This document shows, one piece after another, positions 10,015 through 20,760 of a stretch of DNA of 35,473 bases (positions are counted from its first letter, which is position 1; every line of letters begins with the position of its first letter). The DNA lies in contig CANTFL010001085.1 in NCBI GenBank assembly GCA_947650285.1, positions 1-35,473 of the forward strand. The letters are read 5' to 3'. The stretch comes from Hyaloperonospora brassicae. Lineage: Eukaryota; Oomycota; Peronosporomycetes; Peronosporales; Peronosporaceae. Made by a program: the position numbers and the translations under genes. A model generated the notes under the pieces. The model searched no databases. It had not been told where the DNA came from and worked only from the letters and a program-made list of their open reading frames with translations.

Positions 10015-11255
10015 CTACTGCGCGGCTAACGCGAGCTCGACGTACTTGTCCGACACGGCTTCGTATTCCATGACGAACCACGCGGCCGAGTTCTTTTGGA
10101 TAAACTTGAGAAAGTCGTTGAGTCGCGCCTGGATCTGCACCAACTCGCGCGGAGAAGCGCTAGAGTTTGCGAGGAGAATGGGCAGACGTACTGCATGGAG
10201 AAAAAACAAGCACAAGCACAAGCACACACACACACACACACACACAACATCCAAGCCAGCAGCAACAATAGCACAAGCGTTAGCGTCGCGTTTGTTCGTC
10301 TCTCTGCTGCTGCCTCGTCGCTCGACACGCACCAAAGAGACGGATGAGGTGCTCAGCACCGTAAATCTGCGAAAGCGGCACATCGTCCGGCTGTTTCTGG
10401 CGCAGCTCCTGATACTGTCGACGCTCAATGCGGTACAGTAGCAGCGAGCTCACGGCGCGGTCAAAGTACGACTGCACGCCTTCCATGATGCCCATCACGT
10501 TCTTCAACTCCTTCTCTTCGCTCGCCTCCCCCGCACGCACTTTGCTCTGTTTCACGTCCAAGTACGTCTTGATAATCTGACCCCCACATCCACCAACGAA
10601 CACGACACACCGTCCTCAGTCCTTCATCCACGAAGGCTACACACATACCCACACACATAGAGACTGCCCCTCCCCCTTAATCCCCATGTCGGTGTCTTCT
10701 CACCTGCCGGACATTGGGTTTCCTCGGCAGCGGCACGAGTTGATGAGGCGCCTGCGTCACGCGCTTCCAGTCCTCAACGAGCTGTTTCTTGAGCGAAAAG
10801 GGCATCTGAATGTTCACGTGTTTGCTGCCCCCCTGCGCGCCGCCCGCCTCGTCTGGCCGCGGCAGCTCTTCAAACTCCTTCTCGACGTTGCGCCGCAGCC
10901 GCTTGAACGGCGACTGGCGATCCAATGCGGCGTCGGCTCGCGACCGACTCGACGCTGTGCGCTTGCGGTCCACGCGCTTCTGCTGCTGCTTTTTCTGCGC
11001 GAGTTCGGCTTTGGCCCGTTGCTGCAGCAAACGGTTGGCCGGCGTGGCCTCGAGCACGCGGTCGTGGCGGACCCACTCGTCCCACTTCTTGGCCCATCCC
11101 TGGTAGTGCACGTAGAGCTGCGTGCTGGCGCTGGTGGAGACGCCGACGCCCGAAGCCTCTTGCACGCCGTGGCCGCTGTCGACCTTGAGGACCTTTGCGT
11201 CGTAGATCAGCACGCCGTGGTACGCCAGCACGAGGTCGCCGACTTTGATGACCAT
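10015..11255 (-). CDS. MRG15/Eaf3-like chromodomain and MRG-domain protein
   Basis: MRG proteins are subunits of NuA4-type histone acetyltransferase and Rpd3S-type deacetylase complexes; the chromodomain reads methylated H3K36. Exons (minus) are 11255-10704, 10576-10333 and 10190-10015, giving 323 aa. The chromodomain starts at residue 4 (KVGDLVLAYHG) and holds the signature YQGWAKKWDEWV (aromatic residues Y51, W54, W58, W61). A basic linker (about 80-130) follows. The MRG domain begins near MPFSLKKQLVEDW and continues over both introns: LPRKPNVRQ|IIKTYLD, then QIYGAEHLIRLF|V and LNDFLKFIQKNSA, ending LAAQ. The open frame extends 43 codons 5' of 11255, but the chromodomain and the family start favour the ATG at 11255. 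Length matches animal MRG15 (about 320-360 aa). Confidence 0.92.
10191..10332 (-). other. MRG gene intron 2 (142 bp) with dinucleotide tract
   Basis: GTGCGT donor and TTTTTTCTCCATGCAG acceptor on the minus strand; phase 1. It contains a (CA)n run at about 10223-10246 on the plus strand. Confidence 0.82.
10577..10703 (-). other. MRG gene intron 1 (127 bp)
   Basis: Minus-strand GTGAG donor after CGGCAG and GGGGGTCAG acceptor before ATTATCAAG; phase 0. Confidence 0.82.
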
Positions 11256-12591
11256 ATTGGCGCCGCGGGACGCAGTGGTTTGATTGGGAGAAAAGAACGG
11301 TGCGATTGGAGTGGGCCACACGAACGTGAAGTAGTTCCACCGTCGCGCGCGGAGCCAGAAGGCGGTGGTCGGAACGAACCGCACACTTTCAGGCCTGCAT
11401 GCACCCGGCGGGTTCGAAGGGCAAAGCCTGTATCGTGGATGCTATGCAGGGATCAGGCGAGTTGCTGTTGTCGCACGCGCTATGGAAACTATGCGTCCGG
11501 ATCTGTTGATTACATCGACGCAGGATAGACGTTTGGTAACCTCCTGAGTTCGGACGCATGCTGCTGCTATCTTTGACCGATATAAAGCGAACGAAAGAGT
11601 GTTGAGCTCCTTTCTGCTCCTTTGAGCAAGCGAGCTCGGCTGGCCCTGCGCTTTTCCCACTTGCCGCACGTTCATGAGGTCGTCTTTGTGGGTCTGCGAC
11701 GTCTCAACTGCATTTCAAGCGCCGAAACGACGATCCACTGCGCCTCAGCATCTGGAATTGAGGGAAGTCTTTCACTGTCCCAATGGTCCTCACTGTAAGC
11801 TCCATGCTGAGGGACGTCAAATGTCCTTGTCCAGCAATAGTAGGTACATGATTACCGCATACAGACCATCGAGAAGTGTTGAAGTGCTTGTTGAGTCATT
11901 ATGATGGAAATGCCGGAAACCTGAGCCTTGCAATTGTACTGACTTTTTGGTCCGACCGGCTCTCTCTTCAGGAACAAAGTCTCTCGTGGCAAGGACCATT
12001 CCTCTGTACCGGAACTGGCAAACCAATCGCTTGCAGGACATCTTTCTTATCGAGATCGACAACACCTGTCAACCCTTCACTTCCATGGAAGGCAGTTGAA
12101 GGAGTGCCGATCGTGGGCATCGAGGGTCCGAACTATTCCAGTACAAGCGCGTAACACATGGGCAACGAAAAAACCATTCGCAGGTACGATAGCAGCTGCG
12201 GTATACTTTGGGAAACAAGAAAACGTTTTTCTTAGGGACAGATGAATCGACCGACATTCGCAGCTAGTCTTTGCTCTCATCAGACAAAGAATCTTGCAAA
12301 GGACACGACTGCAGCTTCGAGCGGTGTTCGGTAGATAATATTCGCGCCGGACTGGTATCATGTGGCTACTGCACAGTGCTGCAAAAGGGGCTTGCATGCT
12401 ATCCGCTGCTATCCGATGGATACACTGGTCCCTCCCTACAAAATCCAGTGAAACGCGTTCGTTTGTACCAATGAAACAGCAGGAAACATGGGATCCGTGT
12501 CACTGTCTCGCACCATTCGTATCATTGAAACGAAGCTCTCGTCCCGACAGCGTACACTGACAGACTGCGCATTTAAACCCATCGACTTACT
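11256..12591. other. Intergenic, no gene recognised
   Basis: Start of the gene-poor part. It should hold the divergent promoters of the MRG gene (minus) and effector A (plus). Short open frames (up to about 106 codons) have no recognisable features. Confidence 0.5.
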
Positions 12592-12598
12592 TCACTTC
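12592..12598 (+). promoter_or_regulatory. Inr-like element of effector A
   Basis: TCACTTC matches the oomycete initiator core (YCAYTYY) and lies about 45 bp upstream of the effector ATG. The match is short and position is the main support. Confidence 0.4.
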
Positions 12599-12642
12599 TC
12601 GCTTTGCGCCTGAGCCCATCAAAGCACCTCCACCATCCAGTC

Positions 12643-13311
12643 ATGAAAGTATCTCTCTCCACAGGCTTCGTCAGTAGTGCACTGCTTGTATGCGCTGCTT
12701 TCACCCTAGTTTTCGGGTCACTCGATCCTGACACGCGTGGCGTCCTCGAGGACCAGGGCCACGCCACCAGGCGACTGTCAAGTAGTAGCACGCCCACTGC
12801 GAGTCACTCCGATGAACAAAGGGGGTTGTTTACAAGCAAGACAACGAAGCTCGCGAACCTGCTCGGGTCTCGTGATGACGCTGCAACTGCTTTCCACGTC
12901 TTGAAACTAGACCAAATGCTGCCAGTCACTGAAAGTGGCGTTCTCCACGAGGAATTAGCGGCTAAGTTCATGTCGAGTCCTGAGTTGCAGGTGTGGTATC
13001 AGCACGTGACAGAAATCGAAGAGAAGAACAAGAGGTTTGCGGCGTTCAATTTCCTGCGGGAAGCGCTTGGTGGCGAAGCGTTTGCCAGGATGATCCAGCT
13101 CAAGTCGAAGGAACGATTCGACTGGTGGAGCGCTTCCCTTCGTTTGGCCCGCGATTTGGAAAAAACGCAGTTTGATAACTGGTTCACAAAGGAACACGTG
13201 TCCCATAACGCCGTGGAGCAGCCCGAGAAAACGGTCGCTGCGATTGCAAAACGGTACGCTCAGTACGTTCGCGACCATCGGAGTAAGGAAGGCCGGTATT
13301 TGCCTGAATAA
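12643..13311 (+). CDS. Secreted RXLR-like effector candidate A (degenerate motif)
   Basis: Predicted secreted protein of 222 aa. The ATG at 12643 begins a clean signal peptide (MKVSLSTGFV then a hydrophobic run, cleavage near residue 25); the in-frame upstream ATG at 12604 would bury it. RRLS at 43-46 sits where RXLR is expected and DEQR at 57-60 where EER is expected, so both motifs are degenerate. The rest is helical and charged, with WY-type aromatic spacing (LQVWYQ near 116-120, RYAQYV near the end). It is a paralogue of the minus-strand effector B: shared residues include LA..L.SS.E, WYQ, FAAFN, ALG and LEK.QF..W. RXLR effectors are translocated into plant cells to alter immunity; host target is unknown. 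No intron, and the GC content resembles its surroundings. Confidence 0.82.
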   Translation: MKVSLSTGFVSSALLVCAAFTLVFGSLDPDTRGVLEDQGHATRRLSSSSTPTASHSDEQRGLFTSKTTKLANLLGSRDDAATAFHVLKLDQMLPVTESGVLHEELAAKFMSSPELQVWYQHVTEIEEKNKRFAAFNFLREALGGEAFARMIQLKSKERFDWWSASLRLARDLEKTQFDNWFTKEHVSHNAVEQPEKTVAAIAKRYAQYVRDHRSKEGRYLPE

Positions 13312-15041
13312 CAGGCGCACTCTCGTCGTGTGCTCCATGTTTTGGCCTTAGTGCTCAACAAGATGAATACATGTGTTCCTCCCTTTCGTCGGACGTCGAG
13401 CTCGTGCAAGTGTTACCTTTGGCCACACCGACTTCACCAAAGCCGTGACACAGTCATCCGCTGCAACGTCCTCAGCGGTCGCTGCCTTTCGGCCTCACGT
13501 CGGTCCATCTAAAGCCACTGAAGTTGCACTGCAATGCCGAACCGATGGGCTCTGCGCGCCCACGACCGCACTCGAGCGCCGGTCCCTTTTGCCGTCTCAT
13601 CGGGTGGCACAGGTCGAAGAAGCGCGTCACGGGATCGCTGAGGTCGTCCAGTGGAGCTCAAGGTCGTTCGTTCTTTCTCGTTCCTGTCGTCCCGTCGGAC
13701 GTGGGCCACTGCTGACGGCACGTCATGGACAGAGCCCTCTGGACGGAGGCACTCGGTCGCAGCCCAATGGCCAGCGCCGGTGGCGAGCGGCACAACGACA
13801 CTGCGCGAGTGGCAGAGGACGGACAGAGTGGTGCAGTGGGTGCGCCTGTCGTGTGCGGTGTCGTCCCGCCTGCTCAAGAAGGTCCACGCCGTCGACTGCT
13901 TTGATCAGTGGCTCACACGAGTGTGCGTCGCACTGGAAGTCACGTCGTTGGGATGATTTTGCACTGTCGGTGGTCGCAAGAGAACCAATTGGTGCGTCGG
14001 GCGCGTGGGGTGGGGATGGAAGGAAGGACGACCTGCTCTACTGCAGCTTCACGAGCAGCTTCACCGGACATTGAGGTCTCGTCTGGTTCAGTTGGTCACG
14101 GCTCGAGCAGAGTCTTTCGAGCAGATCATCGGAGTCGCGTGCACTCATTTCTGGGTCGTGCGACACCGTCGCTTGCTGCACTGGCTTTGGGTTCTACGCA
14201 TCAAGTCGGTAAACTAACTTCGCGCAATTGTGACGAGGGAGCATCGATACAAGCGCGACAACGTCTGGTGCCACGCTGGACGCATGCATCCGGTTTGCTC
14301 AAGTGCGACCGCGAGGGATTACGTAGTGGGACTCCTACTTCCGGCACAGAAAGCCCTCTGGGTTTACCAGCGCTAAAACCCGTCTTGGCTCCTTTCAGAC
14401 ATCGTCCACACATAGGGCACACGCAAAGAGACGGTCGTGACTCCTCTGTTCTAGTGACTGTTGAGGCATTGGCGATGAGAATCAGACTGTCCATTTACCG
14501 TGACGGCTCACTGTATTTCTGAACACCCGCAGCCTCTTGAGGACCCCGGGAGGTGATCCCATCTCTATCGCCTACAGATGCTCTCATTTTCCGTCTGCTC
14601 GTGGACGCTCGTATCACTTCAGTTGCGAAGCGTGACAAGACACTATCGGCTCTATCCCTGCCACGACGTTTTCGTTGATCGCGACTGCTCGCAGTTGGCG
14701 AGAAAGAATGCGTGCAACTTCTGCGTCCGTATGCTCACGGGCCATACTTTCGTGTTGGTGCGCGCGCGTACAAGTCCTGACCCCGCGCCGAGTGATACAA
14801 AATTAATTGGTGACTTTGTGGCATGCCCAAATTTGATACTTTGTGAGAGTGTAGCGATGCTCCCATAGGTGCGCCGGCGACTCGGACAGAGCAGAGGTAG
14901 TGGCCGTGTGGTTGAAGCATATGTCGGGAAGCAAAGTGGGTACACTTGAGAACCAATTGGAGCGTTCGCGGAAGACGGGATAGTTGCGGACTCTGATTTA
15001 TCTAAACACAGAACGTGCAGTACCTGAGTAGGTGCAGTAGG
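13312..15041. other. Gene-poor stretch with possible gene relic
   Basis: Overlapping GC-rich open frames at 13373-14074 and 13651-13956 suggest a decayed coding segment, but none has an identifiable domain and frames change often. 14200-15041 shows nothing. The outer boundary of the large inverted repeat may lie in this interval, since its partner leaves the window. Confidence 0.4.
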
Positions 15042-15046
15042 AACAG

Positions 15047-15512
15047 ATGAGCGCGAGATACGAGTGGCTGAAATTGTTTCCTCGGCGGGTCAAACGGGTG
15101 GCGGCGGACGGGCGGCAGCTGTGGATGCGGCTCCGCTGTCTGTTCCGTGGCCCGCCCAGTGCGAGGGCCAGGCGACATCTGGCGCCACCCGGCGACATAG
15201 AAGCACCGGTCAGGCTGCGCGGGGTCGACATGGTAGTCAAGGGTTCGGTCGGCCTGAAGCCGGTGGGTGCCTACAGGGAAGTCACGACTGAGGAACCCCC
15301 TGCCCTCGTCTGCACAAGAGACCGTCACCGCAACAGCAAACAAATGTGTTGTGTCCTCCACCGATGGCGACCGCTATCGACAGTCGGCGCCCACGGCTTT
15401 CGTGGTGGTAGTCACGTCTGAGCTGCCATCAAACTGGGCGCTCTCTTCTTCCAGTACGAAAGTCCCCGTTAGCGAACGGTCTCTGCCACTGGCGCCGGTC
15501 GATTTGCATTGA
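15047..15512 (+). pseudogene. Frameshifted copy of conserved unknown ORF (left arm)
   Basis: Starts MSARYEWLKLF and matches the 154-codon open frame at 35004-35468 in the right arm. Around 15290-15303 this copy has one more base than the right arm, so the first frame leaves the shared reading after EVTTEE. The second half (SSAQETVTATANK ... PVDLH, stop at 15512) is open in another frame. Function unknown; the N-terminal half is basic and the rest Ser/Thr rich, with no signal peptide. It could be an exon of a larger gene, since GGAACAG precedes the ATG. Confidence 0.5.
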
Positions 15513-15540
15513 AGCTGGTAAAACCAGCGCGTGACGGGGA

Positions 15541-15575
15541 TCAGCTCAGCTCAGCTCAGCTCAGCTCAGCTCAGC
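15541..15575 (+). repeat. Pentanucleotide (TCAGC)7
   Basis: Seven perfect copies about 190 bp upstream of the secreted gene. The matching tract in the right arm has six. Confidence 0.9.
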
Positions 15576-15707
15576 TGCGTGTCCCGTGCCGTCGTCTGCT
15601 TCGCGCTGGCTCTGGCTCTGGGCGACGCGATCAGATGCAAAGTCGCCCAGTGGTGGCGAGGCGCGCGCCAGAGGTCGTGGCCGACGGTCGAAGCCCTCGC
15701 TCACTGA

Positions 15708-15714
15708 CCATTCC
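15708..15714 (+). promoter_or_regulatory. Inr-like element of arm effector (left)
   Basis: CCATTCC fits the oomycete Inr core YCAYTYY and lies 48 bp before the ATG, a spacing like that seen for effectors A and B. It is conserved in the right arm. Confidence 0.35.
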
Positions 15715-15761
15715 TCAATCTGCCTCCGAGCGAACAAGTCCCAAGTCCCGCCGTGACGACC

Positions 15762-16196
15762 ATGCGCTTCATCTTTGCCGCTGCGCTCGCAGTAGCGTTC
15801 GCACTCGTTTCGACGCCAGCGACTGCTGCGTCCGTCGCGGAGCCATCCGGAGCGTCGCAGATTGCCCCACTTGGTCCTGATCATCGCGAAGGCAAAGTCT
15901 CGGGACTGGGCGAAGGCCGTCATCACGTGCGACCGGACCGGCTGCCCACTGCTGTCCTCAGTGCCCAGAACGAGGAGAGAGGGACCAGGGCGTTCGAGTT
16001 CATTCCGCTAAGCTACAGACGCTCGAGGATCGCTGTGAGCAAACGGTTTCAGCTCTGGTGGGCTGCCATCAAGGCAGCCTTCAGGCAAGTATTCATCAAC
16101 ACGAGATACGTCATAGATAAGGCTAAACTGAAAGCAGATGTCGCCAAGGACAGTGCAGCAAGACTGATACGCCTCGGACGCTCCGAAAAGAAGTGA
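15762..16196 (+). CDS. Secreted EER-type effector candidate, left-arm allele
   Basis: 144-aa predicted secreted protein. The ATG at 15762 starts a strong signal peptide (MRFIFAAALAVAFALVS, cleavage near TAA at 23). No canonical RXLR is visible; a degenerate DRLP lies at 59-62 and NEER at 70-73 resembles the EER motif. The C-terminal module (from 73) is basic and helical with LWWAAIKAAF and a Lys-rich end. Its first 72 residues are almost identical to the right-arm gene (34322-34759), but residues after NEE are unrelated or very diverged, and identity returns at the stop codon. By analogy with RXLR-EER proteins it may be a host-translocated effector, but the absence of RXLR makes this less certain than for effectors A and B. 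No intron is visible. Confidence 0.7.
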   Translation: MRFIFAAALAVAFALVSTPATAASVAEPSGASQIAPLGPDHREGKVSGLGEGRHHVRPDRLPTAVLSAQNEERGTRAFEFIPLSYRRSRIAVSKRFQLWWAAIKAAFRQVFINTRYVIDKAKLKADVAKDSAARLIRLGRSEKK

Positions 16197-16633
16197 GCCA
16201 TTCGTGTCGTCGACGTTGCACATGATGTGCCGAGCACGTTCAGTAGTGCCGACCATTCGTTGGTTGGCATCCCGTTAATCAATCGATCTTTTGCCTCTCG
16301 TTGTTTTGTTTTGTGCTCGTGGTTTACGTCGTCTTGTGAGTGACACAAAGGATGGGGTCTGTCCTGTCGTCTGCAGCGCTGGGCGAGAGCAGGTCCGACT
16401 CGGTGACGCTGAGCTTCGACGAAGCAGAACTACAGCCACGCAAAGGTATCGCCCTACTAGTCGCAGCAGCGTATCGTAAACCAAGCGACTGCTTGCTACG
16501 CAGCTGTATATATATCTCTCCCTAAACGAGAAGCTCATGGCGCCCACACGCTGTCAACGTGCCCCCCAAACTTGGCTGGCAGTGAGTGACCAGGAAGTCG
16601 AGATCGACGACTACCGCAGCTCGTCGCAATTGA

Positions 16634-17208
16634 TAGCACGACAGACGGAAGTGTGTCCACTCGATCGCAACGGTCAGGTGGAGAGGCACACGCTCTGCGC
16701 CACAAAAAGCGTCTGGCGCTCGTAGTCCTCCACGCTCAATTTCGAGCCGATACGGTGCAGTGGACTACTCGTCCGACCGGTCTCAACATGAGTCGAGCGA
16801 CGTCGTGAGTCTCACTCGTGGCGTGATCACGTGAGTGCCTCGCCACAGACGTTGCCACACTATTTACAACACCACAGCCACGTGGCCTCGAACGGACTTC
16901 CTTCGAGCTCGTCTTGTCACTCATTCTTTCGTGCCATGCAGTCCACGCAACTGCATGCGGCTCGACGAGTGAAAGCGTCACGTTGGTCGCGCGTACACTC
17001 ACGCGGACGAAGTTCGTCGTACATCGAGCAACGTCGGCCCAGTCGCCATAAGGCTGTGATAGAGCCTTCTCGGCACTGAACTGCAAACGTTGTGAGCTCG
17101 TCAACTTGCACCGGGCAGCGCTTGATTAGGTGCTCAGCAGTCGTAGTCGGTGTATCGGGTTCCGGTACGTTGCCCGGAGCGAGCACTATCTGCGTGTCCT
17201 GACCTCTG
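16634..17208 (+). other. 575-bp segment present only in left arm
   Basis: The right arm passes directly from GCAATTGA to CCGAGACGC at the matching place (about 33889), where this arm has an extra segment. TGA stands at both ends of the segment here and once in the right arm. No terminal inverted repeats are visible, so a deletion at 3-bp microhomology in the right arm is as likely as an insertion here. A minus-strand frame at 16917-17186 is open but unidentified. Confidence 0.75.
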
Positions 17209-17862
17209 ACCGAGACGCTTGTCGCTGGGTTCGCGTCATCTACTTCTGCAGAGATTCAGTCTGCACAGAGAGGTCCGTTTGGAGAAGCCATCACATCATG
17301 TGGCAGTCAAATCGAACAAACACGCGCACACTCTTTGACAAACGCCTGTCCTGTTGTCACGTGACAGTTCGTTCACGACGCAGTGTCCTTACTATCACGT
17401 GACAATAGGACAGAGATTGTCAAGGAGCGTGAGCATCTTTGCAGCTATGACCGCCCTATGATGGCTACCGCTAGACAGCACGATGGGGCACTAGTTCGCG
17501 ACAAGCGCAGCGTTTTAGCCTCGTCAATCACTGGGCCACACCCTCACTGACCAAGTAGTCCCGCGGGACCGCATCCTGCAGTGCTACTTCTCTCGCACAA
17601 GGACGACCTGGCGGTAGCCGTTCTTGGATGCGTGAATGGCTGTGCTGTTCGCGACGTGCGAGGCTCAACTGGTCTTTGCCACGGCTTCAAGCGCAGTCCA
17701 TTGCCATGTGAGCAAAGCAATGGACTCGACTACTGGTCCGTGGAACTCTCAACGTCGACAGCGTCTCTTCTTGCGTAGAGTGGACAACGTCGCGTGTCAT
17801 TGCAGTGTCTCTTCAGTTCGGTCCCAGCACAAGTTGAGCGTTCTCCACGGCAGCTGTCAATG

Positions 17863-17903
17863 CAACAACAACAACAACTACTACTACTACTACTACTACT
17901 ACT
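17863..17903 (+). repeat. (CAA)5(CTA)8 trinucleotide tract
   Basis: A short compound tract; its counterpart in the right arm has the same CTA/TAG part but a CAA/TTG part expanded to roughly 36 units. Confidence 0.85.
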
Positions 17904-18039
17904 CGACACCCTCATGACCACGAACGCTCGAAAGGGACAACGACCGCGTTTTGACTCCACTACCTCGTCACGTGTCCACATCCTGCAACGTCACCACGTT
18001 GACGACCGACGCAAAGTAACTTTTTCCAGCGCGCTCCCA

Positions 18040-18680
18040 GCTGCAGCTCTTTGGCGCGGACTGATTCGTGTTCCATCCGCACAGGTCCAAACATGCTGCC
18101 AAGTGAACGAGCAGCCAAACGTGTCAACGGAGTATATTGCATATTGAAGCATCATCAACACGTACGTCCACCGAACTCGGCGTTGGAACTCGGTGCCGTT
18201 TCAACACGCCGAGTCTGCGTCGACCAACCACCCACCTTAGCCAGATAGCTAACTGTTGACGAGGTGGAACTGGGACGAACACTAGCGCTAACAACGACTT
18301 GACGATGAGAACGAATGGGTACGAGGTCGCACAAGCCTTGCAGTACGTTCACACTTGAGAGCGTTGATCTAAATCCGATCGAAGATGTGGCACTCCGGTG
18401 TGACGGCAGTCGTCGATTCTGTTGCCGTGTACGTAGTGAACAGACGGTCTCGCGTACTGTCTCACGCCAGACAGACATGGACGACCCACAGTCGAAGTCG
18501 CAAGCGAATGAGTGCTTTGACGGCAAGGACAAGACAATGGGACGCAATGTCGTGTGCGTTCGAACAGAACGTGTCTGCAGATGGAACGACTGCGTGTCCC
18601 AATGTGACTTTGTACAAACGGCTGCGCCGGCCATCGACTGATGGAGTACATTCGTCGACACTTGATGTCACATCGCCTCT
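18040..18680 (+). pseudogene. Possible Tc1/mariner transposase relic (left arm)
   Basis: ESVDLNPIEDVA at 18357-18392 resembles the SPDLNPIE(N/H)xW block around the last catalytic acid of Tc1/mariner transposases. Upstream fragments in other frames (VNGVYCILKHHQ near 18120) and a downstream KRLRR segment lie at plausible family distances, but stops and frame changes break every reading. The right arm has the same block with Glu changed to Lys (about 32615-32640). One motif plus layout is thin evidence. Confidence 0.4.
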
Positions 18681-20234
18681 TGACGTCGCATGTACGTTTT
18701 GTTTGGTTCGGACGAGTCATACGCACAGCAGATGATGAGCGAGCAGTCGGTCACCGTTCGAACCGCAAGACGTACGCTGACACCGTTGCAAGGGCACGGG
18801 GGGTCGAAACTCCTCAGTAAAGAGCGTTGACGCCAGATAGCTTCAGCTCCAACGTGTCGATTGGCAGTCAAGAGGTGCAAACATGAGGCCGTTCAGATCA
18901 TGCGTATCAATGGCAAAGAAAGATCGTTGCAGCTTTTTCTCGCATCGCAACACGTGCCAACTCAAACGCGAGCGGCCCATCATCAGAGTCTGTCAAAAGA
19001 ACGCCAGACTTCATGACTACTGTATGGTCGACCCGAACGCCATGACACGAGACGCATCACACCTGCGTGGAGGCTGTATCGTCCAGCACCAACAGGTCAC
19101 GAAGACGATGCTCCGTTTGTGGACGAACGACCGAGTGGTCAAACGTGTTATGTGTGATGAGCTGGAGTTCTTCAGTTGGCTCATGCTCCCGACATGCTAA
19201 ACAGAACACGATGCAGCATTACAATAGGCCACTCCATGTCTAAGAACCCTCAGTGGGACTGCTGTCGCCTACGTAGTCAATGCAACAGCTTTTCTCGTCC
19301 CCTCAGCAAGAAGATAGGGGTGATGCTGCTCTGCAAAACGAGTGTCGGCAATGTCGTTCGCAAACAGGAAAGCCCGATCACTAAGTGCACAGGTGGCCTT
19401 TGCCTGAGTGCCACTGCTTCGAGGGTGGCCACGGTCTAGTCAGTCAATGGTCGATGACCATGCGCAATTGCTCCGTGGACTGAAAACAAGTCACACACTT
19501 GTCAGGTAGAACTGGCACTCACCGATCATCGATGCCACTCACAAAACCGTCACACTCCTCACAACCTGACTGTAAGCTTTCTGAATCGTTGACGAGTGAT
19601 TACTTGTCCAAGCACATTCGACTGCATGATCTGAAGGGAATTTGAGTACTGTTTACCAAAGAATGTGAGCACTATCGACCCACGTGAGCGTTGAGGTCCG
19701 TGTGGATATTACTCTGACAAAGTCAATTGGAGAGAGCCAACATTTCGCTTGACCCGGTGGTAAGTATTACTCGTATCGCACTAAGGTGCACACATGGCAG
19801 ACGCAACGGTTTGGAGGAAGTAGCGCAGCGCAAATTTGCACTCAAAAGATCAGCGAAACCGATTCATGTTGACTCGAGACCGTTGCTGTGGGCGACAGAA
19901 CCCTATCGGACATGACGATACAGACGTCAAGCAGCAGGCAAGGCACAGGCACTCTGGATTCGATACGCGTACTGGATAGAAAGCATCACTCGAATCGGCT
20001 GAAGCACAGCGCTGGACTGGTGACGATTGATTCAGACAGACAGAAGGGGCGAAGGAACGGACAGTCCTGGTCTGCATCCTATGCTTGCCAAGATCCGGTT
20101 GATGTAGCAAGACGATTCGACGATAGTGGAGGTCCGTGTTTCGTCCCCTGCTAGTTTAGTGGGAACGACCGCTGACCTGTGAGCTGTCAAGCATGGGATT
20201 GCGACCTTGTCCGTTGCATACCGAATGTACAGTG
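18681..20234 (+). other. Decayed ORFs shared by both arms
   Basis: Plus-strand frames at 18883-19200 (105 codons), 19176-19439 (87) and 19727-19915 (62) are present in the right arm with only a few amino-acid changes. They may be pieces of one ancestral protein, but I recognise no family. Short length, frame changes and lack of start context argue for relics rather than genes. Confidence 0.4.
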
Positions 20235-20760
20235 TCAAGATTCGCGATCAAGTGCAGTTTGTTGTCGCGACTTACACTGAATGGTGCACTGCTGCAGGAC
20301 AGAGGGGTTGTGCGCCAACGATGGCAATAGCGAATCCATTGATGTGTCTGTGCTATTTTCCGGTAAGAAGACGGGTGTTTTACGCGCTCATTCTCCGTTC
20401 GATGGCAACATCAGATATGCTCTTTTTTATGAGGCAACGACCAAGATGCGACGTCCGTACACCTTCCGTAATGCTTTATTTACAGCGACGTCTATCCCAG
20501 GCAAGTAAGTGCTGCTGTTTCGGTCTCGATGGCCCGACGATAATCATTTTACCAGTGCAACGAATGGTATGAAGTGTCACGCTTTGTCATACCGGGGGCA
20601 GAAATCACACGTGGAAACGCTTGCAATCAGGCGAACCATTCACCGTCGGCAGCCCCAATCAGGTTTCGGCCACACACAGCTTCCAAAACCTCTCCGACCA
20701 TTTCATTCGGACATTGTGCTGCAGTAGACCAACTCTGCAACATCTGTACGATGCTTATCA
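20235..20760. other. Spacer edge, no gene recognised
   Basis: Unique sequence between the inner edge of the left arm and the GH5-like gene. Short open frames only; it should include the GH5 3' UTR. Confidence 0.5.

Larger units (their letters stand above)
15042..20234 (+). repeat. Left arm of giant inverted repeat (~5.2 kb)
   Basis: The reverse complement of 30765-35473 matches this interval collinearly: 15042 pairs with the window end (35473) and 20234 (GAATGTACAGTG) with 30765. Landmarks agree in order: a TCAGC pentamer tract (seven copies here), an EER-type secreted gene, a trinucleotide tract, a DLNPIE-containing relic and several decayed ORFs. By eye the identity is in the high nineties; over the first ~215 bp of the secreted gene I count five differences. 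This arm has an extra ~575 bp at 16634-17208. The outer edge may extend left of 15042. Confidence 0.95.

Noticed and set aside
10686..11528. 280-codon plus-strand open frame
   Set aside because: Antisense shadow of the MRG15-like first exon, whose chromodomain is unambiguous.
18155..18661. 168-codon minus-strand frame in the left arm as a gene
   Set aside because: It overlaps the DLNPIE relic on the other strand, its start has no context, and the right-arm copy changes frame.
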